Positions 1 through 8,580 of a stretch of DNA of 64,000 nt are shown here, piece by piece. Position 1 is the stretch's first letter. The number at the start of each line of letters is the position of its first letter. The position numbers were made by a program, and so were the translations under genes. This DNA comes from Actinokineospora inagensis DSM 44258 (GTDB lineage: Bacteria > Actinomycetota > Actinomycetes > Mycobacteriales > Pseudonocardiaceae). The DNA is taken from contig NZ_AXWW01000014.1 in assembly GCF_000482865.1 (NCBI RefSeq), positions 1-64,000 of the forward strand. Reading direction: 5' to 3'. The notes beneath the pieces were generated by a model. The model searched no databases, was not told the DNA's origin, and was given only the letters and a program-made list of their open reading frames with translations.

Positions 1-277
1 CCCGCCGCAGGACCTCGTTCTCCTGCTCCAGCAGCGTGATCCGCTTGCGGGCCTCACGCAGCTCGGCCGAGTCGCTGCGACTCACACCTGGTTTGACGCC
101 CTCGTCGGTGTCGGCCTGGCGCAGCCACTTGAACAAGGTCATCGGGTGGACCCCGAAGTCCTTCGCGATCTGCTCGACGGTCACACCGGGCTCACGGTCA
201 CGGGCGACCCGCACTACATCGTCGCGGAACTCCTGGGGGTAGGGCTTGGGCACAACGACATCCTCCCAGCTCACCAT
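1..277 (-). CDS. IS3-family transposase OrfA (partial)
   Basis: The first 92 codons of an OrfA protein; the rest of the gene and OrfB lie beyond the left edge. The N-terminal part reads as a helix-turn-helix of the IS3 orfA type (KPYPQEFRDDVVRVARD, then a VTVEQIAKDFGVHPMTLFKW stretch). A leucine-zipper-like segment rich in KRITLLEQENEVLRR follows. OrfA would bind the element's ends and be fused by frameshifting to the OrfB integrase. The ATG at 277 follows closely on what should be the element's end. The element appears to have landed in the lanthipeptide dehydratase gene whose tail is just to the right. Confidence 0.85.
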   Translation of the reverse strand, partial: MVSWEDVVVPKPYPQEFRDDVVRVARDREPGVTVEQIAKDFGVHPMTLFKWLRQADTDEGVKPGVSRSDSAELREARKRITLLEQENEVLRR

Positions 278-299
278 CACGGCAAGCCAACTCAGATGT

Positions 300-611
300 C
301 ACCTACTCGTGCAGCAGACCCGCCCGCTCGACCAGACCCTGCGCGACCACACTCTCGCCTTGGTCCATCGTCCCGCCATCGCGGCCATTGCACATGGCCC
401 TACCCTGCTGAGCGCATGGGCCATGCGCGCGCAAGAGCTGACTGCCTACGCCGCTACGCTCGACCAACAGCGCCAACCGACCGTATTACGGGCCCTGCTG
501 CACGACCACCACGTTCGTGCCGTTGGCGTCGACCCCACCTTCGAGAAGGAAACGTTCCGCCTCGCACGTGCCGTTGCCCGTCGACACCTCGCCCTGGCAG
601 ACACCCGGTGA
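300..611 (+). pseudogene. lantibiotic dehydratase (LanB) 3' remnant
   Basis: An open frame ending at 611 encodes about 100 residues that look like the C-terminal end of an actinobacterial LanB-type dehydratase. The diagnostic stretch is LLHDHHVRAVGVDP followed by a helix ending FRLARAVARRHL. LanB proteins use glutamyl-tRNA to dehydrate Ser/Thr in class I lanthipeptides and thiopeptides. The rest of the gene is missing: to the left the frame runs straight into the IS3 element, so the gene is cut and cannot make a working enzyme. Its stop overlaps the GTG of the cyclase gene (GTGA), which is an operon-like arrangement. The left boundary is approximate because the IS terminus was not fixed exactly. 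Confidence 0.6.
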
Positions 612-1732
612 CTGTGACCGCAGACACGGCGCTGAACCAGTCCCTCGCGCGGGGTGCCGCGGCCGAAGCTCTAGTACACATCGAACGAGCACGAAGCGGC
701 ACCGGGACCTGGGATACCGTCCGCACCTGCCTTCGGCACGTCACCACCGGCCCGATCGATGCCTCCGACCAAGCGGGCCTCTACTACGGCGCCCCAGCCA
801 TCGCGTTCCTTCTACACAGGGCAGCTACCCACCACCCAGGCTTTCGTGCAGCCGCCGAGAAGCTGAACGACCCCGTCATCAAGCTCACCCAACGGCGCTT
901 GGCCGCCGCGCACGCCCGCATCGACCGGGGCGACCCCGCCACGTTCACCGAGTACGACCTCTTCTACGGCCTCACTGGCATCGGCGCCTTGCTACTGCAC
1001 TACTCGATCGACGAACGACTACTCGCGGACGTCCTTCACTACGTAGTGCGCTTGACCCAACCAAGACACCAAGGCGGCGGCGAAGTCCCCGGTTGGTGGG
1101 TGAACCACGATCCTGACCAGATCATCCCCACCCCCGGTGGCCACGCCAACTTCGGCATGGCACACGGTGCTGCCGGTCTACTCGCGTTCCTGGCACTCGC
1201 CACCATCCACGGCCATGAAGTCCATGGCCAACACGAGGCGATCCATGGCCTGTTGAACTGGTTCGACGGCTGGCGACAAGACGACGCTCGGTGGCCACAG
1301 TGGATTACCCGCGGCGAACTCCGCTCGGGACGCCCTAATCATGCCGAGCCTGCGCGACCGTCCTGGTGCTACGGGAACGTAGGAATCGCCCGCGCCCTGC
1401 AACTCGCAGCCATCGCCATTGCCGAGCAGCACCGCCAGCAGGCAGCCGAGAGCACCCTGCTCGACAGCCTCACCGACGCCAACCTGGCCCGCCTCACCGA
1501 CCCGGGCCTCTGCCATGGCATCGCCGGGGTCTACCAAACCGCCCTCCGGGCTGCCCAAGACGCACGCACCCCGCTTCTCGCTGAACAGCTCGCCCGCGTA
1601 CGCACCCTGCTGGCCGAACACCCTGGCACCGCGCTCGGCGGCCTGCTCACAGGAAGCCCTGGCGTCACCCTCGCCCAACTCACCACCCAGCACCCCACGC
1701 CCGGATGGGACACATGCCTCCTGATCACCTGA
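608..1732 (+). CDS. LanC-like lanthionine cyclase
   Basis: A 374-residue protein of the lanthionine synthetase C-like family, an alpha-toroid zinc enzyme that adds Cys thiols to dehydrated residues. Visible signatures are GMAHGAAG in the middle, WCYGNVGIARAL with a zinc-ligand Cys near residue 254, and GLCHGIAGV with the Cys-His pair near 302-303. All three zinc ligands are therefore present. The GTG at 608 is chosen because it overlaps the stop of the truncated dehydratase; upstream residues in this frame are a low-quality Pro/Arg-rich run. The next gene starts inside its 3' end. The enzyme looks intact but its upstream dehydratase partner is broken. No precursor peptide is visible in the window. 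Confidence 0.85.
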   Translation: MTVTADTALNQSLARGAAAEALVHIERARSGTGTWDTVRTCLRHVTTGPIDASDQAGLYYGAPAIAFLLHRAATHHPGFRAAAEKLNDPVIKLTQRRLAAAHARIDRGDPATFTEYDLFYGLTGIGALLLHYSIDERLLADVLHYVVRLTQPRHQGGGEVPGWWVNHDPDQIIPTPGGHANFGMAHGAAGLLAFLALATIHGHEVHGQHEAIHGLLNWFDGWRQDDARWPQWITRGELRSGRPNHAEPARPSWCYGNVGIARALQLAAIAIAEQHRQQAAESTLLDSLTDANLARLTDPGLCHGIAGVYQTALRAAQDARTPLLAEQLARVRTLLAEHPGTALGGLLTGSPGVTLAQLTTQHPTPGWDTCLLIT

Positions 1733-2649
1733 CCAGCAGCATCCTCGCCGTCCTCGCAGGCGCCGACCTCACCACGACGGCCCACAACAACGACCTCACC
1801 GCCACCGACCTCGACGACGCCATCCGCACCTACCACGCCGCCGGCCTGGCAGCCCTCGACCAGCAAGCCGAAGCCACCTGGTACGACCTCCGCATCGAGT
1901 TCACCGACTGGGCCAACGCCGAGCCCATCGCCGTCACCCACCTCCGTCCCATCCTTGACGACCTACAGCACAGCGGAGCCATCACCATCTGGTGGTTCCT
2001 CCGCAAACACCCCTGCTGGCGCCTCCGCCTCCACCACGCCAACAAACCCGCCGTCGACCACGCCCTCAACACCCTCGTTGCCAACGGTGTCATCCAACGC
2101 TGGTGGCCCACCATCTACGAACCCGAAACCGCAGCCTTCGGCGGCCCCACCAACATGGACCTAGTCCACGACCTCTTCCACGCCGACAGCCGCGGCGTCC
2201 TCGACTACCTCACCCACGACACCCCAGGCATCGGCCGCCGAGAACTCTCCTTACTTCTGCTCTCGACCCTGCTGAACGCTGCCCACCTCGACACCTTCGA
2301 GCGCGGCGACGTCTTTTCCCGCGTCGTCCAACTCCGCCCGGCCGCCGCCGAGCCTGCAAAGATCGCCCAACTCGCAGAGAACCTGCACCCACTACTCGCC
2401 ATCGCCAACCCCCTCGACAGCGACCTCGTCCAGCCCAGGACGTTCATGGTCCAGGCGACACCCTGGTTCACCCGCTTCCAAAACACGGGGCAACAGCTCC
2501 ACGGCGCGGCTACGCAAGGAACCCTTCCTCGTGGCCTTCGCGCGGTACTTGCACACATCGTGATCTTTCACTGGAACCGACTCGGTCTGTCCGCCGCCAC
2601 TCAGGGCATCCTCGCAAACGCGGCCTCGGTGGCCACGTTCGTTCGATGA
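1714..2649 (+). CDS. thiopeptide-type bacteriocin biosynthesis protein (SpaB_C-like)
   Basis: About 311 residues resembling the stand-alone SpaB C-terminal/thiopeptide-type domain. In split class I systems this domain performs glutamate elimination on the glutamylated precursor. The family-like N-terminal pattern is WYDLRIEFTDWANAEPIA followed by WWFLRKHPCWRLRLH and a WWPTIYEPETAAFGG segment, which fits the elimination fold. ATG 1714 lies in the 3' end of the LanC gene; ATG 1705 in the same frame is equally possible. Together with the dehydratase tail and the cyclase this outlines a split class I cluster that is now incomplete. The functional step is inferred from family resemblance. Confidence 0.7.
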   Translation: MPPDHLTSSILAVLAGADLTTTAHNNDLTATDLDDAIRTYHAAGLAALDQQAEATWYDLRIEFTDWANAEPIAVTHLRPILDDLQHSGAITIWWFLRKHPCWRLRLHHANKPAVDHALNTLVANGVIQRWWPTIYEPETAAFGGPTNMDLVHDLFHADSRGVLDYLTHDTPGIGRRELSLLLLSTLLNAAHLDTFERGDVFSRVVQLRPAAAEPAKIAQLAENLHPLLAIANPLDSDLVQPRTFMVQATPWFTRFQNTGQQLHGAATQGTLPRGLRAVLAHIVIFHWNRLGLSAATQGILANAASVATFVR

Positions 2650-3309
2650 CGCGCAGGCAGGGGCAGGTGGTCCACCAAGATCAGGTGGTCGAGGGCTCAC
2701 GAGACGTCGAACATCCGTTCTTGCCGCTGATCGTGCCGTCGCGAGCCGTACCGCGCGGTTTGTGCTGGACGCCCGATCGGCCTGCGCTATCCTGGCCAAC
2801 TCTCCTTGTCACTCTCCCGCCGGTTGGTCGCGGGCGGTCGCTCGGGTCGGCGACCGCCCGCAGCACCGCTTAGCGGAACCTCCTCATCTGGCGGCGCACC
2901 GGCACAACGCGCTTCACCCGCAAGGCCGACGACGGCTGCGGCTGCGGCTGCGGCTGGACAGGAGCCGTCGTCGGACGGCGGGTTCCCCGACCTCGGCGCG
3001 GAACGCCCCGCGGGGGCCAGGACGGCCTGCGCATGCGCGCGGGAGTGGGCGGGGAATTGTGGAACACGTGCATTATCTCTCCACTACTTCGTATCAGGTA
3101 GCACCCTAGCGAGGTCCATCGTCGGAACTCGCATTGAAGGGGCGCAAGCAGTCTGACAGACCCGTCGAGGCGGGTCTCAGCCCATCCGTGGGTTTGCTGT
3201 GGGTTGAGCGTGGGTCGACTGCCCACGCACGGTTGGGCAACCATGAGATGATCCTGACGTCGAGCGATACGCTCGCAGCGATTCAACAGTTGAAATGCAA
3301 GAGGAATCC
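2650..3309. other. intergenic region before SARP gene
   Basis: About 660 bases without a convincing gene. A short run of the hexamer GCTGCG lies near 2935-2962. The end carries the ribosome binding site of the next gene (AAGAGGA at about 3299-3305). No terminator or RNA gene was recognised. Confidence 0.5.
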
Positions 3310-6027
3310 ATGGACATACGCCTCTTGGGCGCTCTCACCGTTCGGGTGAACGGCCGTGACGTCCCCACCAGGTCGCCCCTGGCCTGGGCGCTGCTCGCGG
3401 TCGTCATCCTCGCGCCGAATCAACGAATCTCCCATCTAGAGATTGAGAAACGGCTCTGGCCGGGCCAACGCGTCAACCGGAACCGGGTGCGGGATGTGAG
3501 TCGAGTGCTCCGGGAGATGCTGCCGGGGCTCGCTTTGAGCAACCAGCGTCTTTACTGCGAGATCCAGCTGGAACGACACCAAGTCGACTACTTCCGGTTC
3601 GTGGACGGCGTAGTGGAAGCGAAGCGATGGACCGGTAGGGATCGGATGGACAAGCTGCGGCAAGCTCTCCAGGAATGGGAGGGCGACCCTCTTCTGGATT
3701 CTGACCTGGAGAAGTTCGACCTGTGCTGGGAACAAGAGCTACTGGACCGTCACCGCCGGGATGCCACGGTCGACTACCTGACCGCGATACTGGATTGCGG
3801 CGAGCAGGTGGAGTTTCGGGTACCCGCGCGCAGCGCCGTGAAGCGGTGGCCGCACGACTCCAGGTTGGTCTCGCTCATGGCGGAGGTGTTGGCCGACACC
3901 GACTCGGAGAACCGTGCCTGGTCGTTCGTGGCTGGCCACATCGCCGAGCACGGCGACCCGGACGGGGACTTGACGGAGGTCCAAGCCAGATTCAGGTCCA
4001 CCAACGCGGGACCGCAGACGACTTCCACCGTGCACCGGCAGCTCCCTGCCCCCGGTAGTGCCCTGGTCGGGCGCGCCGCTGAACGGCGCACGCTGACCCG
4101 GCTGCTCACCGATCCCCAGCGCGCCGCAGCGCAGGTCGTGGTGGTAACCGGCATGCCCGGTGTCGGCAAGACGCGTTTGGCTTGCGCTTGTGCAGCCGAG
4201 CTCGAGGAGAGGTTCCCAGGCGGGACGCTCTACGCCGACCTCAACGGGTACGGGCCGCTGCCGCCCGAGGAGCCTGCGCAGATCCTGGGCAGGATGTTGT
4301 TGGACCTAGGCGTCACGCCTCCGACCAAGACGCTCGACGGGATGATCACGGCCTTCCGCTCGGCCACCACCGGTCGGTCGGTCCTGGTCGTTCTGGACAA
4401 CGCGCGCAATTCGGCCCAGGTGCGCCCACTGCTGCCGGGAGCGGGTTCGGCCGCGGTCGTCACCAGTCGGATCCGATTGGACAGCCTGATCGCCAGGGAA
4501 GGCGCCCATCCGTTCATACTCGAACCCCTTGGCGATACCGACGCGGTCGCCCTGCTGGCCCGAGCCCTGGGCGAGTCCAGGATGCGCCAAGCGAGGCACC
4601 TCGTCGAAGAGATCGCAGACCTCGTCGGGGGGCTGCCACTCGCGCTGGCCGTGGTCGCTGCACGAGTGGCGACCCGCCCGGCAGAGGCCATCCGAGCGAT
4701 CCGGAACGAGCTCCGAGCAACCAAGAACCGCCTGGATGCGTTGGCCTGCAAGCATGACACGGACCTGAACGTCCGGCTCGCGCTGTCGTACTCGCACAGC
4801 GGCCTCACCAGCGCGGCAGCGGATCTGCTTGGCTTGCTCGCCTTGCACCCCGGTCCGACCATCAGCTTGTCCGCGCTGACGGTGCTGGCCGGGCGGAACT
4901 GCGAGGACGAGGTCGATGAACTGGTCACGGCACATCTGCTCAACGAGCCGGTGTTCGAGCGTTTCACCATGCACGACCTCGTCCGAGTCTACGCTGGTGA
5001 GCTCGTCGCGGAGTTCCCCACCGACACGGCCTCCGAGGCGACCGGACGAGTGTACGAGTTCCTCCTCCAGAACACCTGGGCATGCGACCAGGCACTTGTT
5101 CCCGGACGCGAGTTGCCCATCTCGACCACCCCCGGGATGCGGGTTGTGCTCCCGCAGACGCCGGAGGACGCGATGGCCTGGCTGGATGTGGAGTACCCGA
5201 CGATCACTGCGGTGCTCCGCATGGCCGCCGAACAGGGGGCCGATCGGTACACCTGGTTGTTGGCGATGGCGTTGTCGACATACCAGTGGCGTCGGAGCCG
5301 GTTCGCCGATGCCGACCGCTATCTGGTCCCGGCGACCGAGGCCGCCGAGCGGGTTGCGGACCTGCCCGACCAAGCCATGGTTTATCGGATGCTCGCGGGC
5401 TCTCGGTGGAGCCTGAAGCAGTACCCCAAGGCCAAGGGGGCCCAGTTACGCGCGGTGTCGTTGAGCAGCCAGGCTGGAGACCGCCGAGGAGTCGCATACG
5501 GACACATCGGGATGGCAGCCCTGCACCTCGACGAGGATGAGCACTACGCCGCCGACATCGAATATGGCAAGGCCCGCCTGTTGTTCCGGGAACTGAGTGA
5601 CCCGTTGGGTGAAGCGGACGCGCTGAGAGGGCTCGGCCAAGTGGCTTTGGCGCTCCACGACTTCGATCGGGCGTTCCGATATTGCTCGGAGGCACACGGC
5701 TTGTATGAGCAGACCAATGACGTGAACGGGCAAGCCGGGTCTCTGGCAACCCTCGGCAGGGTTCACGACCTGCGAGGTGAGCTGTCCCGAGCGGCAGCCA
5801 CCTATGACATTGCAGTGTCCCTCTACCGGAACATGACCCGCGACAGCCACGAAGCGCGCACGCTTGTGCTGCTTGCCGACGTGCTGCGCCGGGACGGCCG
5901 GGCGGCAGAGAGTCGGACGGCGTTGGCCAGGGCCCGGGCTCTATACAAGAACCTTGAGGACAGGTCTGGGCTCGCACGGGTCAAGAAGATGGTGGAGGGC
6001 GCTGGGGACTATGCCTCCCCCGCGTAG
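3310..6027 (+). CDS. AfsR-like SARP regulator with NB-ARC and TPR domains
   Basis: A 905-residue transcriptional regulator of the SARP class. Residues 1-95 form an OmpR-like winged helix (begins MDIRLLGALTVRVNGRDV) and about 95-235 a bacterial transcriptional activation domain. From about 260 an NB-ARC ATPase follows with Walker A GMPGVGKTRLACA, a VLVVLDNARN Walker B and a GLPLALAVVAARV motif. The last 300 residues are tetratricopeptide-like repeats. ATG 3310 is preferred over ATG 3295 because an AAGAGGA site sits 5 bases before it. Such proteins activate antibiotic pathways and are often phosphorylated by AfsK-type kinases. Here a kinase gene converges on it with a 19-base 3' overlap, which suggests a functional pair (inference). 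Confidence 0.9.
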   Translation: MDIRLLGALTVRVNGRDVPTRSPLAWALLAVVILAPNQRISHLEIEKRLWPGQRVNRNRVRDVSRVLREMLPGLALSNQRLYCEIQLERHQVDYFRFVDGVVEAKRWTGRDRMDKLRQALQEWEGDPLLDSDLEKFDLCWEQELLDRHRRDATVDYLTAILDCGEQVEFRVPARSAVKRWPHDSRLVSLMAEVLADTDSENRAWSFVAGHIAEHGDPDGDLTEVQARFRSTNAGPQTTSTVHRQLPAPGSALVGRAAERRTLTRLLTDPQRAAAQVVVVTGMPGVGKTRLACACAAELEERFPGGTLYADLNGYGPLPPEEPAQILGRMLLDLGVTPPTKTLDGMITAFRSATTGRSVLVVLDNARNSAQVRPLLPGAGSAAVVTSRIRLDSLIAREGAHPFILEPLGDTDAVALLARALGESRMRQARHLVEEIADLVGGLPLALAVVAARVATRPAEAIRAIRNELRATKNRLDALACKHDTDLNVRLALSYSHSGLTSAAADLLGLLALHPGPTISLSALTVLAGRNCEDEVDELVTAHLLNEPVFERFTMHDLVRVYAGELVAEFPTDTASEATGRVYEFLLQNTWACDQALVPGRELPISTTPGMRVVLPQTPEDAMAWLDVEYPTITAVLRMAAEQGADRYTWLLAMALSTYQWRRSRFADADRYLVPATEAAERVADLPDQAMVYRMLAGSRWSLKQYPKAKGAQLRAVSLSSQAGDRRGVAYGHIGMAALHLDEDEHYAADIEYGKARLLFRELSDPLGEADALRGLGQVALALHDFDRAFRYCSEAHGLYEQTNDVNGQAGSLATLGRVHDLRGELSRAAATYDIAVSLYRNMTRDSHEARTLVLLADVLRRDGRAAESRTALARARALYKNLEDRSGLARVKKMVEGAGDYASPA

Positions 6028-6905
6028 GTCGACAGCCAATACCAGCGCACCGGGTCGGGCTTGCGGCCGAGCTGAGGGAGGTCGACCGGACCGGGCAACA
6101 CCGATCGCAGCGCATCCGCGACTTCCCGGGTGCTCTGCGGCCGGTCGTTCGGGTTCCAAGCAATCATCCGCAGTCCCACCTCTCGAACCACGGGGTTCAA
6201 CGCGTCGAGAGCACGGCCCAGGTCGTCCGGAAACGGCGGCGCCACCTCTGGCCTCCATCCGGTCTTGTTGACGTAGGGGAACCGCATGATTGACATCCTG
6301 AAGAGCAGGCACCCCAGTGAGAAGATGTCCGAGCGTGGTGTTGCCGGATCCCCGGCGACGATCTCGGGCGCGATGTACCCCGGAGTTCCCGCCGGGTCGA
6401 CATCGGCGTCGCCCTCCACCGCGCTGCCTAGATCGATCAACCAAACGCGGCCGCCATCGTCGATCAGCGCATTTTCGAGCTTGATGTCTCGGTGTACCCA
6501 GCCATGGGAGTGCAACCCACCGATGATGTCGCACAGCTGCGTAACCACCGCTGCCGTTCGATCGGACGAGACCGCTCCCTCGCGATCGGCAAAATCGACG
6601 AGGTCGCGGCCGCCGACGTTGTCCATGACGTAGTACTCCCGGCCTTGATGAGTACCACTTCCCAAAGCCCGAACGAGTCCGGTGACTTCGCGCAAGCACT
6701 GGCTCGCCACCACCTCCTCTCCAAGAGAATCCCCCCACTCCCTGTAAGAGCGGGTGGACTCCAAGACTCTGGCAGGCTGAATCTTGAGGGCCAATTCCTG
6801 TTCGACGCCCTCGTCATAAACCGCATACACCTCGCCCGAGTTTCCCGAGCCGAGCAGGTCCCGCACAACATAGCGATCATCGATGATTTCACCGGGGTAG
6901 AACAT
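6009..6905 (-). CDS. Ser/Thr protein kinase
   Basis: A 298-residue soluble Hanks-type kinase. The start MFYPGEIIDDRYVVRD leads into a glycine loop GSGNSGEVYAVYD, an ALKIQP lysine and the catalytic loop HRDIKLENALI. The activation-segment start is DLG instead of DFG, and the APE-like motif is GYIAPEI. It ends soon after helix I and has no transmembrane or sensor domain. ATG 6905 was chosen because the kinase fold starts there. The gene converges with the SARP regulator gene and is divergent from the pPIWI-RE operon, with a shared 313-base upstream region. It may serve either neighbour. Confidence 0.9.
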   Translation of the reverse strand: MFYPGEIIDDRYVVRDLLGSGNSGEVYAVYDEGVEQELALKIQPARVLESTRSYREWGDSLGEEVVASQCLREVTGLVRALGSGTHQGREYYVMDNVGGRDLVDFADREGAVSSDRTAAVVTQLCDIIGGLHSHGWVHRDIKLENALIDDGGRVWLIDLGSAVEGDADVDPAGTPGYIAPEIVAGDPATPRSDIFSLGCLLFRMSIMRFPYVNKTGWRPEVAPPFPDDLGRALDALNPVVREVGLRMIAWNPNDRPQSTREVADALRSVLPGPVDLPQLGRKPDPVRWYWLSTYAGEA

Positions 6906-7218
6906 TATCCACCTCGCCAAGCCGCGGCCGGACCCTCTCAGGGTGCGGCCGATCCTCCTACGGAAGAAGCCAATGATGACACAATGGGGACCCCCGCCCG
7001 GGGTATCCGGCGACTCAAGCTTGATAAAGGTGTCGGTCGGCATGCTCGGCCCAGCGAAGTACCGGTGCCCGGCTCGGGACGCGTTGAGCGCTCGACCTCG
7101 GTACCGACCCACCACTCCCGTCCCGCGCAAGCCGGAAGTCCTGGAACCGTTTACCAACGGTCCGTTCATGAAGGTCATGGATCTCATCGAGCACCGGGGT
7201 TCCACTGCGGAGGACGCC
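6906..7218. other. divergent intergenic region of kinase and pPIWI-RE operon
   Basis: This 313-base stretch separates the kinase start from the first gene of the pPIWI-RE island and must hold both promoters. Its right end contains the GGAGGA ribosome binding site at 7209-7214. An in-frame extension of the nuclease gene back to 7168 or further is open but looks non-coding. No palindromic operator was recognised. Confidence 0.5.
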
Positions 7219-8580
7219 ATGCGGGAGATCACCGGTCCGGTTGAGGACACCGGGGTCCACGACTCGGTCCAGCAGTGGACCGCACATGCGGTGGCCAGCT
7301 ACCGGAAGGCATTCCCTCCTGGAACCGACGAAGATCTGGTTCCGCACCGCGGGCAGTGGGTCTATGAGAGCGTGCTGCCCCAACCCGACCAGCGCGGGTC
7401 CAAGCACTACCGCATCACGGTCTGGGGGCGGCGCTACAGCACAGCCGATGGCAAGGTGCGCGAAGTGCGGCTGTTGGTGAACCGGTTGGACAGCCGGGCG
7501 AGGACCGACGCGGAGATCGCGGTCGCCGCCCTCGTGCTGGCCGCAGGCGGTCCGACGCTCCCCCCTGAGCGCGTCCGGATCCGGCAGTTCGGGATTCTTG
7601 AGGGGAAGTCCGCCGCGCTGTTCGACGGTTCACGGCAAGCTGCCCTCGACCTGTACGCCGTGGCGGGCAAGCGGGCGCTGGCCCAGATCGTCGATGCTGG
7701 CGACCCGGTGCACTACCGGCCGGGCGCGGTCTGCGCCGACTGCCCCTTCTCCGCGATCTGTCCCGCGCTCCCGCGCACACCGGGCCTGCTGGGCTCCCGA
7801 GACCGACGGCGCCCGCGGCGCAGCTGGTCGGCGACATCGGCGCGCAACTACGCCAAGTGCCCGGCGCTGGACTACGCGCGGAGGCAGCGCCTGCCCGTCG
7901 ACCAGTCCGTTGAACGCAGCCAAGCGGCCGAGCGCGGTCGGGCGATTCACCGGTACCTGGAGTGCCGACATGCCGAACCAGGCGCTCCTTGCGGACCGAG
8001 AGTCCCCGCCAACTGGGTGCCCACGGGCTTCGACCTGCTTCCGGAGGACCGCGATCTCGGCGTTGCCCTCCTCCAGCACCACGCCGCAGTCTGCCCGTTG
8101 CGCTACGCCCGGACGGCCGCAGCCATTCGGGTGGAGCCAGACCTGGTCTACCAGGACCCAGACGCCGACACCGTGGTGCTGGCTAAACCCGACCTGATCT
8201 ACCACGACGGAGAGAGCTGGGTGTGGCGAGAGGTGAAGACGTCGGTTGCCGGAGCGCGCGGCGCCCGGCCCTGGTTCCAGCAGTACCCCCAGCTGGCGCT
8301 CGCTACCGTGCTGGCGTCGCGGGGCGAACTCGGGCCCGGCTCCGGCCGGGTGGAACTGGAGGTCCTGCGGCCCACGGGGGCAGATCTGTTCACATTCGAC
8401 CCGCAGACGGTCGAGGTGCGTCGGATGGCGGAGGAAGCCATCCATGAGTCCTTCCAGCGTTGGCACCTTGACGACTGGTTCTCCCCGAGCCCTGGCCCGC
8501 AGTGCACCGACTGCGAGGTGGCCCGGTGGTGCTCGGCCAGTCGGATCGAGGACGCGCGCCATGGCAGCGCTCAGGACTGA
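7219..8580 (+). CDS. Cas4/RecB-like PD-(D/E)XK nuclease with Fe-S cysteines
   Basis: A 453-residue protein. Its C-terminal half (about 200-440) is a Cas4/AddB-like nuclease: PD at 324-325 followed by E338-V-K340 gives the D...ExK active site. Cys214 (KCPALDY) with Cys429, Cys432 and Cys438 (CTDCEVARWC) matches the one-plus-three 4Fe-4S arrangement. The N-terminal half has another Cys triad (C172-x2-C175-x5-C181) like the tail of a second, partial nuclease module. ATG 7219 is preferred because GGAGGA lies 4 bases upstream; ATG 7168 is an alternative. It overlaps the next gene by 20 bases, so it belongs to the pPIWI-RE operon. DNA end processing or guide/target cleavage is a guess. Confidence 0.7.
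   Translation: MREITGPVEDTGVHDSVQQWTAHAVASYRKAFPPGTDEDLVPHRGQWVYESVLPQPDQRGSKHYRITVWGRRYSTADGKVREVRLLVNRLDSRARTDAEIAVAALVLAAGGPTLPPERVRIRQFGILEGKSAALFDGSRQAALDLYAVAGKRALAQIVDAGDPVHYRPGAVCADCPFSAICPALPRTPGLLGSRDRRRPRRSWSATSARNYAKCPALDYARRQRLPVDQSVERSQAAERGRAIHRYLECRHAEPGAPCGPRVPANWVPTGFDLLPEDRDLGVALLQHHAAVCPLRYARTAAAIRVEPDLVYQDPDADTVVLAKPDLIYHDGESWVWREVKTSVAGARGARPWFQQYPQLALATVLASRGELGPGSGRVELEVLRPTGADLFTFDPQTVEVRRMAEEAIHESFQRWHLDDWFSPSPGPQCTDCEVARWCSASRIEDARHGSAQD

Noticed and set aside
2935-2962. GCTGCG hexamer run as a regulatory element
   Set aside because: Short low-complexity run with no symmetry or placement suggesting a function.
6943-7218. N-terminal extension of the Cas4-like nuclease
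   Set aside because: The extra 92 residues look non-coding and the GGAGGA site supports ATG 7219.
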